Counted from the first letter of the stretch, positions 1 to 8,371 are shown. The stretch is DNA of 64,000 nucleotides from JAUSIK01 sp964547875 (GCA_964547875.1 CAZJPE010000001.1:124001-188000); one strand, 5' to 3'. A program made the numbers and translations. The notes: generated by a model not told the origin, from the letters alone.

Positions 1-2
1 AT

Positions 3-191
3 ACTCTAAGATTAATGCAAGACAAAGAATTACGCGAGAAAATGGGAAAGGCTGCTGCAGAGCACGCTTTGAAGAATTTTCATTATAAAGTCATTGCTGG
101 GAAAATGCTTGAGTTGATTGAAAAGAACATTTTAAATAAAAACCAGTCTACTAGTCAATTAAAACCAAGCCTTTTGTCATCGAAGAAATAG
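3..191 (+). CDS. C-terminal end of a glycosyltransferase (partial)
   Basis: The reading frame enters from outside the window and ends at a TAG at 189-191. The visible 62 residues (LRLMQDKELREKMGKAAAEH and following) match the usual last helices of GT-B glycosyltransferases of family 4, where a 'reduce the length, advance by helices' pattern of Lys, Glu and Ala ends the donor-binding domain. Such enzymes move a sugar from a nucleotide-sugar to an acceptor, here probably in surface glycan building. The last 37 bases overlap the end of the opposite PIN-like gene. Substrate cannot be judged from this part. Confidence 0.6.
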   Translation, partial: TLRLMQDKELREKMGKAAAEHALKNFHYKVIAGKMLELIEKNILNKNQSTSQLKPSLLSSKK

Positions 192-736
192 GGAAGAAAA
201 GTAGCATGCTTTTGTATGAATGAATAGACTTCAATCTGCCCTTGAATTAAACAAGGAAAACCTTTGGGATAATTGTCTTTTATTTCTTGTGTAGTCGAAT
301 ACACCAACTCATTCAATCTTCTATCTGATGATAAAAAAGCGACTTTATTTTGGGCATATGCAAGAGTAAAAGCTAAAGCCGCCAGATTTACATCGGCCAT
401 TGGATATTTCTTCCATCCCTCAATAATACCTAATTTTCTAGCCTTAGGAGTTAGATATTTGACAAGAAGCTCAAAAGGGCTTGAGTTTCTTCTTTCATTA
501 AATTTTCTAAGCTGCAATTTAGATAGATGTTCTGGGGAATTGTAGCATTGCGATTCTAAAATAATGTCTTTTGTTGTATATATGGTTTTATCATTTTTAA
601 TAAGCTTTTTTAATTCCTCGATATAACGGCTTTGTAATGATTCAGAAGCGTTTGATGGGGATAATATAGAGGTATCTATAACAACAAATTTATTCTCCTC
701 TACTATTTCTCTTAGACTTTTGTTTAGCTTTATCAT
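155..736 (-). CDS. PIN-like domain ribonuclease, 193 aa
   Basis: The protein shows the acidic residues expected of a PIN nuclease fold: VIDTSIL (Asp21), TKDIILE (Glu61), an ADVNLAALA helix (Asp near 116) and a late LSSDRRL (Asp near 139). PIN enzymes cut RNA with Mg or Mn held by these acids. At 193 residues it is longer than a usual VapC toxin (about 130), and no antitoxin gene lies beside it, so it may be a stand-alone RNA-processing or decay enzyme rather than a toxin. Its end overlaps the end of the converging glycosyltransferase gene. Family call is fairly sure; target RNA is unknown. Confidence 0.6.
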   Translation of the reverse strand: MIKLNKSLREIVEENKFVVIDTSILSPSNASESLQSRYIEELKKLIKNDKTIYTTKDIILESQCYNSPEHLSKLQLRKFNERRNSSPFELLVKYLTPKARKLGIIEGWKKYPMADVNLAALAFTLAYAQNKVAFLSSDRRLNELVYSTTQEIKDNYPKGFPCLIQGQIEVYSFIQKHATFLPYFFDDKRLGFN

Positions 737-774
737 AGAAATTATTTTAAAATAAAGTATTTAAATTTTAGGAA

Positions 775-1869
775 TTAAATCAGACATCTTTTTGCTTCTA
801 GAGAGCGATAGGCGAGGATATACATCCCTGCGTTCCAGGCTTGATTCGGGCCTTTGCTGGGCTTGCCTGTTTTGCCATGAAGCCACTCTGAAAAATCAGA
901 TTTTAGATTTGCTTCTGCTAATTTTTCCAATTGTTTTTCTGCTTCGTCTATTTTGTTCTGCTTAATTAACGCCAAAACATAGAAGCCTCCGATGAATGTC
1001 CAGACTCCTGCGTTTAGATAGTTATAGGGAGTTCTTGCCCCGCAATCATTGAAATAAGGCTGCCAGTCTTTTGAGTTTTTTAATATTGGGGGGTAAATTG
1101 CTTTTATTGGATATGGCTTGGCTATATTTTCTTTTTTAATGTGCTCTAATATTTTACTTGCTTGAGATTTGTCTGCAAGTTCAAATACTATTGCCAGCAA
1201 ATTTCCTAGAGAATCAAACCATTCTCCTTTTTCGTGATAACTGCGATGATTTTTCCATCTCCAAGGCAGATAAAAAGAGCTACTCCAGAGTTTTTTATCT
1301 TTATCATTGTTTGCAATATAAAAAAGTTTTTTTGCTCTTTCTTTTTGAGTCGTGAGATTTAAAACTTTAAAATAGAGAGCCTGCGTGTTAATTGTATGGC
1401 CATAACGATGGGGAAATGCATCCTGCCAGTCTGTTGTTGGGAGCTGTTCCAGCATTCCATCTTCTCCCATGTCTTGATATGAAAGCCATGTCAATGCTTT
1501 TTGCATATTAGCCTGATATTTTTTAATTATAGATGAATCTTTATATCTTTCTTTGTAAATATAATTGCCAATGACAAACCACAATGTTGAATCTATTGAT
1601 GTGTAATCTACATGTGGTTTTCTTTTGCTGAATTTGTCAACTGCATTTGGAATCTGACCTTTTTTGCTTTGATTATTTGCAAGTGTTATTAAAGACTGCT
1701 TGAAAGTTTCTTTGAATTTATTTTCTATTAAAGAAGCTCCTAAAGAAGTTATCATAGAATCTCGGGCCCAGACAGCATCGTAGCCTGGAAAAGCTGCGTG
1801 AAAGCCGTGAGGAGTTGAGCATTTTTCCAAGACTTTTATAGCTCTTTCGTACGCCTCTTTTGTTATCAT
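775..1869 (-). CDS. (alpha/alpha)6-barrel glycosidase, amylo-alpha-1,6-glucosidase-like
   Basis: The 364-residue protein carries FPGYDAVWARDSMITSLGA near residue 28, a TTDWQDAFPHRYGHT stretch near 150 and GPNQAWNAGMYILAYRSL at the end. These are typical of six-hairpin (alpha/alpha)6 glycosidases such as the C-terminal domain of glycogen debranching enzyme and the GH100 invertases; the Asp after WAR and the acids in the TDWQD loop are candidates for catalysis. It has no signal peptide, so it should act on a cytoplasmic sugar chain or short saccharide. It lies among other sugar genes, including a glycosyltransferase with a similar barrel at 6033-8228. The exact GH family and substrate are not settled. 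Confidence 0.6.
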   Translation of the reverse strand: MITKEAYERAIKVLEKCSTPHGFHAAFPGYDAVWARDSMITSLGASLIENKFKETFKQSLITLANNQSKKGQIPNAVDKFSKRKPHVDYTSIDSTLWFVIGNYIYKERYKDSSIIKKYQANMQKALTWLSYQDMGEDGMLEQLPTTDWQDAFPHRYGHTINTQALYFKVLNLTTQKERAKKLFYIANNDKDKKLWSSSFYLPWRWKNHRSYHEKGEWFDSLGNLLAIVFELADKSQASKILEHIKKENIAKPYPIKAIYPPILKNSKDWQPYFNDCGARTPYNYLNAGVWTFIGGFYVLALIKQNKIDEAEKQLEKLAEANLKSDFSEWLHGKTGKPSKGPNQAWNAGMYILAYRSLEAKRCLI

Positions 1870-1918
1870 TATTTTAATAGGAGAAGTTAATATTAAAATG
1901 TTTGTTTAAAACGAAAAG

Positions 1919-1928
1919 TTTATAAATA
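1919..1928 (+). promoter_or_regulatory. TATA element of the AbrB/PIN pair
   Basis: TTTATAAATA is centred about 28 bases before the ATG at 1952, the spacing of an archaeal promoter with a short or absent leader. Confidence 0.5.
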
Positions 1929-1930
1929 AG

Positions 1931-1957
1931 ACTATTCTTACTATTCCTACTATGGAA
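1931..1957 (+). promoter_or_regulatory. Possible operator: three 9-base direct repeats at the AbrB start
   Basis: ACTATTCTT, ACTATTCCT and ACTATGGAA follow one another without a gap between the TATA element and the ATG of the AbrB-type gene. Repeats at this place fit autoregulation by the antitoxin, but the third copy is poor and AT-rich chance is possible. Confidence 0.25.
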
Positions 1958-2230
1958 ATAGAAATAGCTAAAATAACATCTAAAGGACAAATTGTCATTC
2001 CACAAGATATAAGAGAGAAAAAAAGAATTAGAAAAGGGGAAAAATTTTTAGTTTATGATAATGATGATTCTATTATTTTGAAAAGGTTAAAGGGGCTGGA
2101 AAACACTAAGAACATAGAAGAGTTTGAGAATAATTTTAGAAGTATGTGGAAGACTGCAAAGGAAAAAGGTATAACGAGAGAAGATGTTAAAAAAGAAATT
2201 ATAGATTATAGAAAAGAAAAGAGTAAATGA
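1952..2230 (+). CDS. SpoVT/AbrB-type DNA-binding antitoxin
   Basis: The 92-residue protein begins with the swapped-hairpin AbrB/MazE fold: ITSKGQIVIPQDIREKKRIRKGEKFLVYDN (residues 8-37), followed by a charged helical tail of the kind that wraps a toxin. Such proteins bind their own promoter as dimers and neutralise a partner. The stop codon overlaps the start of a PIN gene by ATGA, the usual VapB-VapC layout. Since the PIN gene is broken, this antitoxin may now be an orphan. Confidence 0.75.
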   Translation: MEIEIAKITSKGQIVIPQDIREKKRIRKGEKFLVYDNDDSIILKRLKGLENTKNIEEFENNFRSMWKTAKEKGITREDVKKEIIDYRKEKSK

Positions 2231-2645
2231 TGTTTAGAATAGTTCCAGATACAAACATATTAGTTTCTGCTACCATAACACATGGAAATGAATATGAGAT
2301 TATCAAACTTGCTATGTTGAATAAGATAAAATTATTTTATCTTCGTATCTATTGAAGGAATTTAAAGATGTATTGAATAGAAAAAAATTTGATTTTTCTT
2401 TAGAACAAATTGGAAAAGCTGTTAAAGACATAATTAGCATTTCTGAAATAATTACTTCTTCAACAAAACCTAATATAATTTTAGAAGACCCCGAAGATAA
2501 TAAGGTATTAGAAACAGCTGTTGATGGAAATGCGAATTTTATTATTAGTGGTGATAAGCATTTATTGAAGTTGAGAGAGTTTAGAAATATAAAAATAGTT
2601 ACCGCAGGAAAATTTCTTGAAATGTTTAGTAAGTCAGATAATTAA
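2227..2645 (+). pseudogene. PIN-domain toxin (VapC-like) with a frameshift
   Basis: From the ATG at 2227 or 2230 the frame gives MFRIVPDTNILVSATITHG, the classic first PIN motif with its catalytic Asp, then runs into TGA at 2355-2357 shortly after KIKLFY. The rest of the domain continues in another frame up to TAA at 2643-2645: LLKEFKDVLNRKKF, LEDPEDNKVLETAVDGNANFIISGDKHLL, with the remaining acids. Joining the two needs one base put back near 2337-2341. So the gene is either truly broken, expressed by a -1 shift, or carries an assembly error. It pairs with the AbrB antitoxin just upstream. Confidence 0.7.
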
Positions 2646-2719
2646 TTTATAATAGATTAATTAAGAAGATATTATATTAAAAGGTATTGTTTTTTGTGCG
2701 TTTTATCCAATTTAAGAAT

Positions 2720-2728
2720 ATTTATAAG
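2720..2728 (+). promoter_or_regulatory. TATA element of the ROK kinase gene
   Basis: ATTTATAAG is centred 26 bases before the ATG at 2750 and only 17 before the ATG at 2741, which favours the later start for a leaderless message. Confidence 0.5.
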
Positions 2729-2749
2729 TTTAGAATAATAATGAAATAC

Positions 2750-3577
2750 ATGAAAAGAGGGAAAGAGGTTATAGCTATTGACCTAGGAGGAAGTAATTTA
2801 AGAACTGCCTTAGTCAAAGACAATAAAATTATCAGAGAGATTAAGGGAAAGACTCCTGACAAAAAGAAAGAACTTTTAGAAGCTTTATGCTATTCTATAT
2901 CTAACTTAATGAGCAATGAGATTAAAGGAATTGGAATTGGGGCTCCTGGACCTTTAAAAAATGGAATAATAATAAACCCTCCAAATATTCCCTTAAAAAA
3001 TTTTAATTTGCGCGAATTTCTCAAGAAGAAATTTAATACGCGAGTTGAGATTGAGAATGATGCAAAATGCGCGGCTTGGGCAGAATTTAAATTAGGAGCT
3101 GGAAAAGGCAGAAAGAATTTCTTTATCTTGACTTTAGGGACAGGAATTGGGGGAGGCATTATTATAGACGGAAAATTATATAACAAAGAAAATATTGGCG
3201 GAGAATTAGGAAATATTTACCTAGGCGAGAAGACATTTGAAGAATTTGCTGGAGGCAAGGCAATTGACGGCATTACTAAAAGGGAATTTGGAAGAGAGTT
3301 CAATGTTAATGAACTCATTAATATGAATGATTCTAAATCTCGGGAAATTTTAAATGAAATCAGCGAGTATATTGCGCAGGGAATTGGAAGCTTGATTAAT
3401 GTATTCAATCCTGAAATAGTTGTTTTAGCTGGAGGAATGCGGGAAGCAGGGGAAAAGTTCCTTAACATGATAAGGCAAAAAACCAAGAAATATATCTTTT
3501 TGCCCGCTAGTTATAATATCGTCTGGAGCAAATTGGAAGAGCCTGGAATTCTTGGGGCAGCTTTGCTGATTGATTAG
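2750..3577 (+). CDS. ROK-family sugar kinase
   Basis: About 275 residues from the preferred start. It has the phosphate-binding DLGGSNLRTALV loop at the N-terminus, GIGIGAPGPLKNG, the catalytic region NDAKCAAWAE, the LGTGIGGGIIIDGKLY loop and a late adenosine loop NPEIVVLAGG. ROK kinases phosphorylate glucose, N-acetylmannosamine or related sugars with ATP in the cytoplasm. Two family features are missing: the zinc motif CxCGxxGC is absent and the usual ExGH is EL-G-N (GELGNIYLG). The neighbours handle sugars, so a hexose kinase role is likely, but the substrate is open. A TTG-led frame starts at 2687, yet the TATA element lies inside it. Confidence 0.75.
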   Translation: MKRGKEVIAIDLGGSNLRTALVKDNKIIREIKGKTPDKKKELLEALCYSISNLMSNEIKGIGIGAPGPLKNGIIINPPNIPLKNFNLREFLKKKFNTRVEIENDAKCAAWAEFKLGAGKGRKNFFILTLGTGIGGGIIIDGKLYNKENIGGELGNIYLGEKTFEEFAGGKAIDGITKREFGREFNVNELINMNDSKSREILNEISEYIAQGIGSLINVFNPEIVVLAGGMREAGEKFLNMIRQKTKKYIFLPASYNIVWSKLEEPGILGAALLID

Positions 3578-3594
3578 CATAAATCCTGGAAATA

Positions 3595-3603
3595 TTTATA
3601 TAC
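3595..3603 (+). promoter_or_regulatory. TATA element of the CopG/MazF-like module
   Basis: TTTATATAC is centred 25 bases before the ATG at 3624, so the message probably starts at or near the start codon. Confidence 0.55.
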
Positions 3604-3622
3604 TATAGTCATTCTATAGAAT
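3602..3622 (+). promoter_or_regulatory. Paired palindromes, probable antitoxin operator
   Basis: Two CTATAG palindromes stand 11 bases apart (ACTATAGT at 3602-3609 and ATTCTATAGAAT at 3611-3622), between the TATA element and the ATG. One helical turn between sites is what a ribbon-helix-helix type antitoxin would need to shut off its own promoter. Confidence 0.4.
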
Positions 3623-3623
3623 C

Positions 3624-3869
3624 ATGGTTACGACAATACAATTAAATGAAAATGTAAAAAAATCTCTTGATAGATTGAAAGAAACTGGCAAAGAAACTTA
3701 TGAAGAAATTATAGTAAAAATGATGAGGCAACTAGAGGAACGGAAAAGAAAACATATTGATTTAATGATAGAAGGTGCTAAAGAAACAGCAGAGGAAAGT
3801 TTGAAGATAACAAAAGAATTTGAAGCTATCGAAGAGGATTTTGACTGGGAATGGAAAGATGGAAATTAA
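3624..3869 (+). CDS. Small helical antitoxin (CopG/RHH-like)
   Basis: 81 residues. The start MVTTIQLNENVKKSLDRLKETGKETYEEIIVKMM has the short beta strand followed by two helices seen in ribbon-helix-helix regulators and in archaeal VapB-like proteins; the second half is long, helical and acidic and would wrap the toxin. It overlaps the MazF-like gene by 11 bases. The paired palindromes just upstream suggest that it represses its own operon. RHH is a judgement from the pattern, not a proven family. Confidence 0.6.
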   Translation: MVTTIQLNENVKKSLDRLKETGKETYEEIIVKMMRQLEERKRKHIDLMIEGAKETAEESLKITKEFEAIEEDFDWEWKDGN

Positions 3870-4206
3870 ACGAGGAGAGATTGTTCTCGTGAATTTTGAA
3901 CCAGTTAAAGGAAGTGAACAAGGAGGAATCAGACCAGCATTGGTTATACAAAATAATATTTATAATAAGTATTCTCCAACGACAATTGTCGCACCAATAA
4001 CTTCTAAGGCATATAAAAAAGAATATCCTACAAACGTTTTTTTATATAAGACTGATTCAAACTTGAATAAAGATTCTAATATTCTGTTAAATCAAATAAA
4101 AACTATTGACAAATCCAGAATTATCAGGAAAATATCATTGTTAGACAAAGAAATTATTGATAAAGTTGACATTGCTATTAAGATAAGTTTGGGATTAGAT
4201 ATATAA
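3859..4206 (+). CDS. MazF/PemK-like toxin endoribonuclease
   Basis: From the ATG at 3859 the protein is 115 residues, the common length for MazF. It starts MEIKRGEIVLVNFEPVKGSEQGGIRPALVIQNN, which carries the G-x-V/I-W-like strand, the E-QGG-RPALV motif with the key Arg, and continues with TTIVAPITSK and the NQIKTIDKSRIIRKISLL motif. These enzymes cut single-stranded RNA at short sites. An earlier in-frame ATG at 3820 exists inside the antitoxin gene, but homology begins at 3859. It is co-transcribed with the antitoxin before it. Confidence 0.8.
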   Translation: MEIKRGEIVLVNFEPVKGSEQGGIRPALVIQNNIYNKYSPTTIVAPITSKAYKKEYPTNVFLYKTDSNLNKDSNILLNQIKTIDKSRIIRKISLLDKEIIDKVDIAIKISLGLDI

Positions 4207-4209
4207 AAA

Positions 4210-5352
4210 ATGGAAATTAAAGGGCTTTATCATTTGTTTCTGCATCAATTTATTAGAGGATTGGCTTTTTCTTTAGTAGGAGTTTTTATTCCTATTTATT
4301 TTTTAACTCTTGGATATAGTTTTACTAGCGTCCTGGTTTATTTTTTGATTTTTCATACTGTAACTTTTATTTTTACTCCTATTGCATTGTTATCTGCTAA
4401 AAAAATAGGCTATAAAATATCGATTATTACAAGTGCTGTTTTTGTTATCTTATTTCTTGTATTTTTGAATCTTTTAGAACAAACAAATATTCCTATATTA
4501 TTTATTGCAACGATAGCCGGCATAGAAAATGCTTTATATTTTATTCCCTTGCATGCATTTTTTACACGATTGACAGATAATCAGATGAGAGGGAAACAAT
4601 TTAGTAGATATTCTTCTATGGGACAATTTGCAGGATTGATGGGACCATTAGTTGGGGCGATAATTGCAACCTTTCTTGGTTTTGCATATTTGTTCTATAT
4701 TACTATATTTTTCATTATAATCTCTGTTATTCCTTTGTTTTATTTGAATGATGTTAAACCTGCTACAAAGTTAAAAATGTCTCGTATTCCTCATCTTTTA
4801 AAGAAAAATAAAATCTTCTTCTTTGGCACTATTTTGGATAATATAAGAGGCGAAACAGAAGGATTGATATGGCCAATTTTTATATATTTTGGGTTGAAAA
4901 ATCTTATTTCTGTTGGATGGATTAGTCTTCTTGTCGGCATTGGCACAATCTTATTCACTTTGCTTGTTGGCCACTTCCATGATAAAAAGAGCAAATATTT
5001 CTTCTTAAGATTGGGGGCGGTTTTATATGCTATCTTGTGGTTAATGAGAATTTATTTTGATATGCCGATCGCTCTTTATACGCTTAGCTTATTTGCAGGG
5101 TTTTTCTCTCTAATGATTGCTATCCCATATAACGCTATATTTTATGATAAAGCTGCTGAAAAGAAAGACCCAGATGAGTTTATCTTGTTTATCGAGATAC
5201 CTAATTTTATAGGCAGAAGTTTCTTGTGGATATTAATGATATTCTTGGCAGATAAATTTATAGTTGCATTTATTTTGGCTGGAATCGCAAGCCTGCTATT
5301 TGCGTTCTTTAAGTTTGAGCCGTTGAAGAGCGAGAAAGTTTTATCTAATTAA
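4210..5352 (+). CDS. Major facilitator superfamily transporter
   Basis: 380 residues with about 12 hydrophobic segments in two halves joined by a basic loop (KPATKLKMSRIPHLLKKNK, near residue 183-200). The N-terminal half has FTRLTDNQMRGKQFSRYSSMGQ, a variant of the MFS loop after helix 4. It has no substrate-defining motif that I recognise; DPANN genomes hold many such small efflux-like carriers. It starts three bases after the MazF-like gene but need not share its function. Confidence 0.7.
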   Translation: MEIKGLYHLFLHQFIRGLAFSLVGVFIPIYFLTLGYSFTSVLVYFLIFHTVTFIFTPIALLSAKKIGYKISIITSAVFVILFLVFLNLLEQTNIPILFIATIAGIENALYFIPLHAFFTRLTDNQMRGKQFSRYSSMGQFAGLMGPLVGAIIATFLGFAYLFYITIFFIIISVIPLFYLNDVKPATKLKMSRIPHLLKKNKIFFFGTILDNIRGETEGLIWPIFIYFGLKNLISVGWISLLVGIGTILFTLLVGHFHDKKSKYFFLRLGAVLYAILWLMRIYFDMPIALYTLSLFAGFFSLMIAIPYNAIFYDKAAEKKDPDEFILFIEIPNFIGRSFLWILMIFLADKFIVAFILAGIASLLFAFFKFEPLKSEKVLSN

Positions 5353-5382
5353 TATAACTAAATAATAGTAACAAATAGAAAG

Positions 5383-5392
5383 ATTTATATAT
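5383..5392 (+). promoter_or_regulatory. TATA element before the 5413 gene
   Basis: ATTTATATAT lies 26 bases (centre) before the ATG at 5413 and only 8 before an earlier ATG at 5395, so the later start is preferred. Confidence 0.5.
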
Positions 5393-5412
5393 TAATGCAA
5401 TATAATATTCTT

Positions 5413-6036
5413 ATGATTGAAAAAGTTCCGAGAAGAGAAGTGAAAGAATATTTTCTTTTAGCCAATGCTGGAAAAAGATTTTTCAAAGAAAATCTTGGAA
5501 AAAATGAATTAGAAGATAGATATCATGAAAGATTAGGAGAGTTTGATAATATGGACGAGAAAGACCTTGACGAGAAATTTAAGGATAAAACAAGATTAAG
5601 AAGATACAACGAAATGGAATGGTATGGTGATAATAAAAGATTGAATGAAATGGGCTCATGGCCAGAGATGAAGGGATTGCCAATAGAGTTCACGACCGGA
5701 AATGTTCCAGAAACTGCAAGAATGATTGATAGATTTAAGAGGGAAGAAATTGAAGTTTCTAAAGAGAGCTTAGAAAAAACAAGGAGATGCGCTAAAAAAC
5801 TAGATTCTATTATAAGGCATATTGATTTTGTAAAGCCTAATTTCCCATTGATATTATTTCCTGGAGGAGAAGTTAGAGAAAAAGATTACAATAGACATGC
5901 GAGAAAAAATGAATTGCCTTTGTGTAAGATATTTGGATATGATATAGACGATGGTAGTGAAAGAGCAGTAAGTTATTCTCTTGCTGGATTAAGCGATGCG
6001 CCTGTTTATTTTGGGGAATATAGTGCAAAAGATTAA
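5413..6036 (+). CDS. Hypothetical protein, 207 aa
   Basis: No family recognised. The protein is soluble, with a strongly charged helical first half (many Glu, Lys, Arg) and a more ordered second half with VKPNFPLILFPGGEVREKDYNRHARK and IFGYDIDDGSERAV. No signal peptide or membrane segment. It has its own TATA element and its end overlaps the end of the converging glycosyltransferase gene by four bases. Confidence 0.5.
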   Translation: MIEKVPRREVKEYFLLANAGKRFFKENLGKNELEDRYHERLGEFDNMDEKDLDEKFKDKTRLRRYNEMEWYGDNKRLNEMGSWPEMKGLPIEFTTGNVPETARMIDRFKREEIEVSKESLEKTRRCAKKLDSIIRHIDFVKPNFPLILFPGGEVREKDYNRHARKNELPLCKIFGYDIDDGSERAVSYSLAGLSDAPVYFGEYSAKD

Positions 6037-8228
6037 ACGTCCATCAAAGTCAAACGCGCCAGCAAATAAGAAATTGTGGCTTCTGCGCCTTGATTGAGAT
6101 TTATTGCTCCTTCTCCCAAGCCGTCGTGGCAGCCACCTGTGCTGTCATTGTAGATTGTCTGCTCTAGCATATTATTTCCTAGAAACCATTTAAAGGCATT
6201 TAATGCGTCGTCCCTGTATTTTTCATTCTGCGTCAGCTTATAAGCTTCTATTAGGGTTTGAACAGTATAGCCCGCTTCTATTGGCTGTTGGTCAAAATAT
6301 GCGCGCTCCTTGTCTTTTGCATACCAGCCTTTCTGCCCTATTGGAATAAATGTTTCTTTGTTAAATGTTTTTGAGATAAGAAAATCAAGACTTTGAGATG
6401 CAATTTCCAGATATTCAGATTCTTGTGTTGCTTGATATGCATAGAATAATGCTTCTGGCAATTTGCTGTTAGAATACGTCAAATACGGTTCAAACCATTG
6501 CCAATCTTTATGCACATTGTGCTTGTAATGCGACACTAATATGTCTGCCAGTTTTTTTATGTTTTTTGTTATCAGCTGGGAATTTTTATTTTTATTGTAA
6601 AAATACAAGCCCGATATTGTGAATGCCATTGCCCTTGGGGATTCCATAATTGAAGATGCTGAAAGCGTCTCCAAGAAAAGATTTTCTGCCTTGCTTTTAA
6701 AATCTTTTGGTATTTCCTCAAGAGATAATAAGTAGCCTAAAGCCCATAAAGCCCTTCCATGCGCATCTTCGCTCCAATTGTTGCTATCTATGACCTTGTC
6801 TTTATTTACAAAATTATATAATTTTCCGTCTTTTCCCTTAACATAGTTAATATAATCCAAATATATTTTTATTAATCTTAATTGCTTGTATTCTTTAAAT
6901 TTTTCATAATACATTGCAGCAGTTAATAGGGCACGGGCATTGTCGTCTAGTGTATAGCCAGAATTCCTATCAGGCATGTTCTGATTTGCGAATTGTATTA
7001 TGCCAAAATCATCAGTAAGTTTTTTTAAATGCTTTATATTAATTTTAGGAAGCTCTTTTATTTCTATATTGTTTTTGAGAATTTCTTTGAAAACCCTGCC
7101 ATATGCCATTGCAACATTCTGCCACGTCATATTTCTCGTATAATAGTATGCGTTTTTTTCCATTTCCCTTCTCTGCTTTTCATCAGACAATATCTCAAGA
7201 ATCGCATTTTTTATTGATTCTGAATCTCTGAATTCCACTAATCTGCCTCTTTCATTTGATACTATGTCCTGCGCATGCAAGAATGGAGTTGAGATTGTAA
7301 CTCTGCCACAACCCATTGCATAAGACAATGTGCCTGACGTTATTTGATTTGGATTATCAGAAGTTGAGAGATATATGTCTGTTGCTTTAAGATATTGTAT
7401 TATCTCCTCAAGCTTTATGTATTTGTTGTAAAATTTAACATATTTCTGCAGTTTCAGCTCTTTTATTCTTGATTCAAGGAAATTCCTATATGTCTCACCT
7501 TCTCTTTTTCTCACTAAAGGATGCGTTTCTCCAACTATTAGATAGAGAATGTTCGAGAATTTTTTAATTATAGGTGGCAGGGCTTCTATCACATGCTCGT
7601 AGCCTTTGCCTGGGCCTATCATGCCAAATGAAGACAAGATTATTTTATTTTGCAATCCAAGATTTTTCTTTTCTCTTTCCTGATTTTCTAAAGTTGTTGT
7701 TGGAATACCATGCGGAATTATATATACATTTTCTGTTATCTCATAATCTTTTTCCAAAATTTCAACTGCTTTTTTTGTCATCACAATTATAGCATTGATG
7801 CGCTTTCCTATTTCTTTTACAACTTTTTTTAATTTCTCACCAGGAGATGGGAGAATGCTATGCAACGTTATTGCTACTGGTTTTTTTAAAATTTCCAAGA
7901 ACGCAAGCAAATATTCTCCATGCTCTCCGCCGAAGATTCCAAATTCATGCTGAATATTAACGAGTTTTATGTTTTTAGAGCGATTTATTTTTTGGGCAAT
8001 TTCTAGATAATCTGCTATCTCTGTATCGCTTATCTGATAGATAACTTTTTTCTGATAGTTATAAATATTTGTCCCATTATTATTCATCGCAAGAATTTTT
8101 GATTTTATCGTCGGAAAGAATCGCCTGTCTATGGCGTCGCTTATATCTTTTGTAAACGTCGCTATGCCACATTCTCTTGGTGGATATGTTCCGACATAAA
8201 GAATACAGGGTTCTACCTCTTTTTTCAT
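6033..8228 (-). CDS. GT4 glycosyltransferase fused to an (alpha/alpha)-barrel domain
   Basis: From the preferred ATG at 8228 (preceded by AGAGG eight bases upstream) the protein is 731 residues; the frame is open with an ATG at 8330. The first ~380 residues are a GT-B glycosyltransferase: ILYVGTYPPRECGIATFT, IQHEFGIFGGEHGEYLL, the domain link LSSFGMIGPGKGYEHVIEAL, and the donor-site end DIYLSTSDNPNQITSGTLSYAMGCG. After ~400 comes a helical toroid, LDDNARALLTAAMYY, WSEDAHGRALWALGYLL and GAEATISYLLARL, as in six-hairpin glycosidases. So one chain may both add and trim a sugar, or the barrel may bind the growing glycan. Nearby phosphohexomutase and mannose-6-phosphate isomerase genes suggest mannose-based precursors. 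Confidence 0.7.
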   Translation of the reverse strand: MKKEVEPCILYVGTYPPRECGIATFTKDISDAIDRRFFPTIKSKILAMNNNGTNIYNYQKKVIYQISDTEIADYLEIAQKINRSKNIKLVNIQHEFGIFGGEHGEYLLAFLEILKKPVAITLHSILPSPGEKLKKVVKEIGKRINAIIVMTKKAVEILEKDYEITENVYIIPHGIPTTTLENQEREKKNLGLQNKIILSSFGMIGPGKGYEHVIEALPPIIKKFSNILYLIVGETHPLVRKREGETYRNFLESRIKELKLQKYVKFYNKYIKLEEIIQYLKATDIYLSTSDNPNQITSGTLSYAMGCGRVTISTPFLHAQDIVSNERGRLVEFRDSESIKNAILEILSDEKQRREMEKNAYYYTRNMTWQNVAMAYGRVFKEILKNNIEIKELPKINIKHLKKLTDDFGIIQFANQNMPDRNSGYTLDDNARALLTAAMYYEKFKEYKQLRLIKIYLDYINYVKGKDGKLYNFVNKDKVIDSNNWSEDAHGRALWALGYLLSLEEIPKDFKSKAENLFLETLSASSIMESPRAMAFTISGLYFYNKNKNSQLITKNIKKLADILVSHYKHNVHKDWQWFEPYLTYSNSKLPEALFYAYQATQESEYLEIASQSLDFLISKTFNKETFIPIGQKGWYAKDKERAYFDQQPIEAGYTVQTLIEAYKLTQNEKYRDDALNAFKWFLGNNMLEQTIYNDSTGGCHDGLGEGAINLNQGAEATISYLLARLTLMDV

Positions 8229-8371
8229 ATATTTAGCCTCTTTTATATGCTTGATGATAGACTTTCTAGTTTTTAAAGATTGCGCAGGTTCCTTCGAGAA
8301 TAAAAATATGAAGCTTTTTATATTATCCATACTACAATAATTGAATAAAGAGACGATTAAGAGGCAATTGG

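Noticed and set aside
273..545. 90-residue frame on the plus strand
   Set aside because: It is the shadow of the PIN-like gene on the other strand, which shows real catalytic motifs.
2687..2749. Longer start of the ROK kinase from a TTG
   Set aside because: The TATA element lies inside this stretch, and homology begins at MKRGKEVIAIDLGG.
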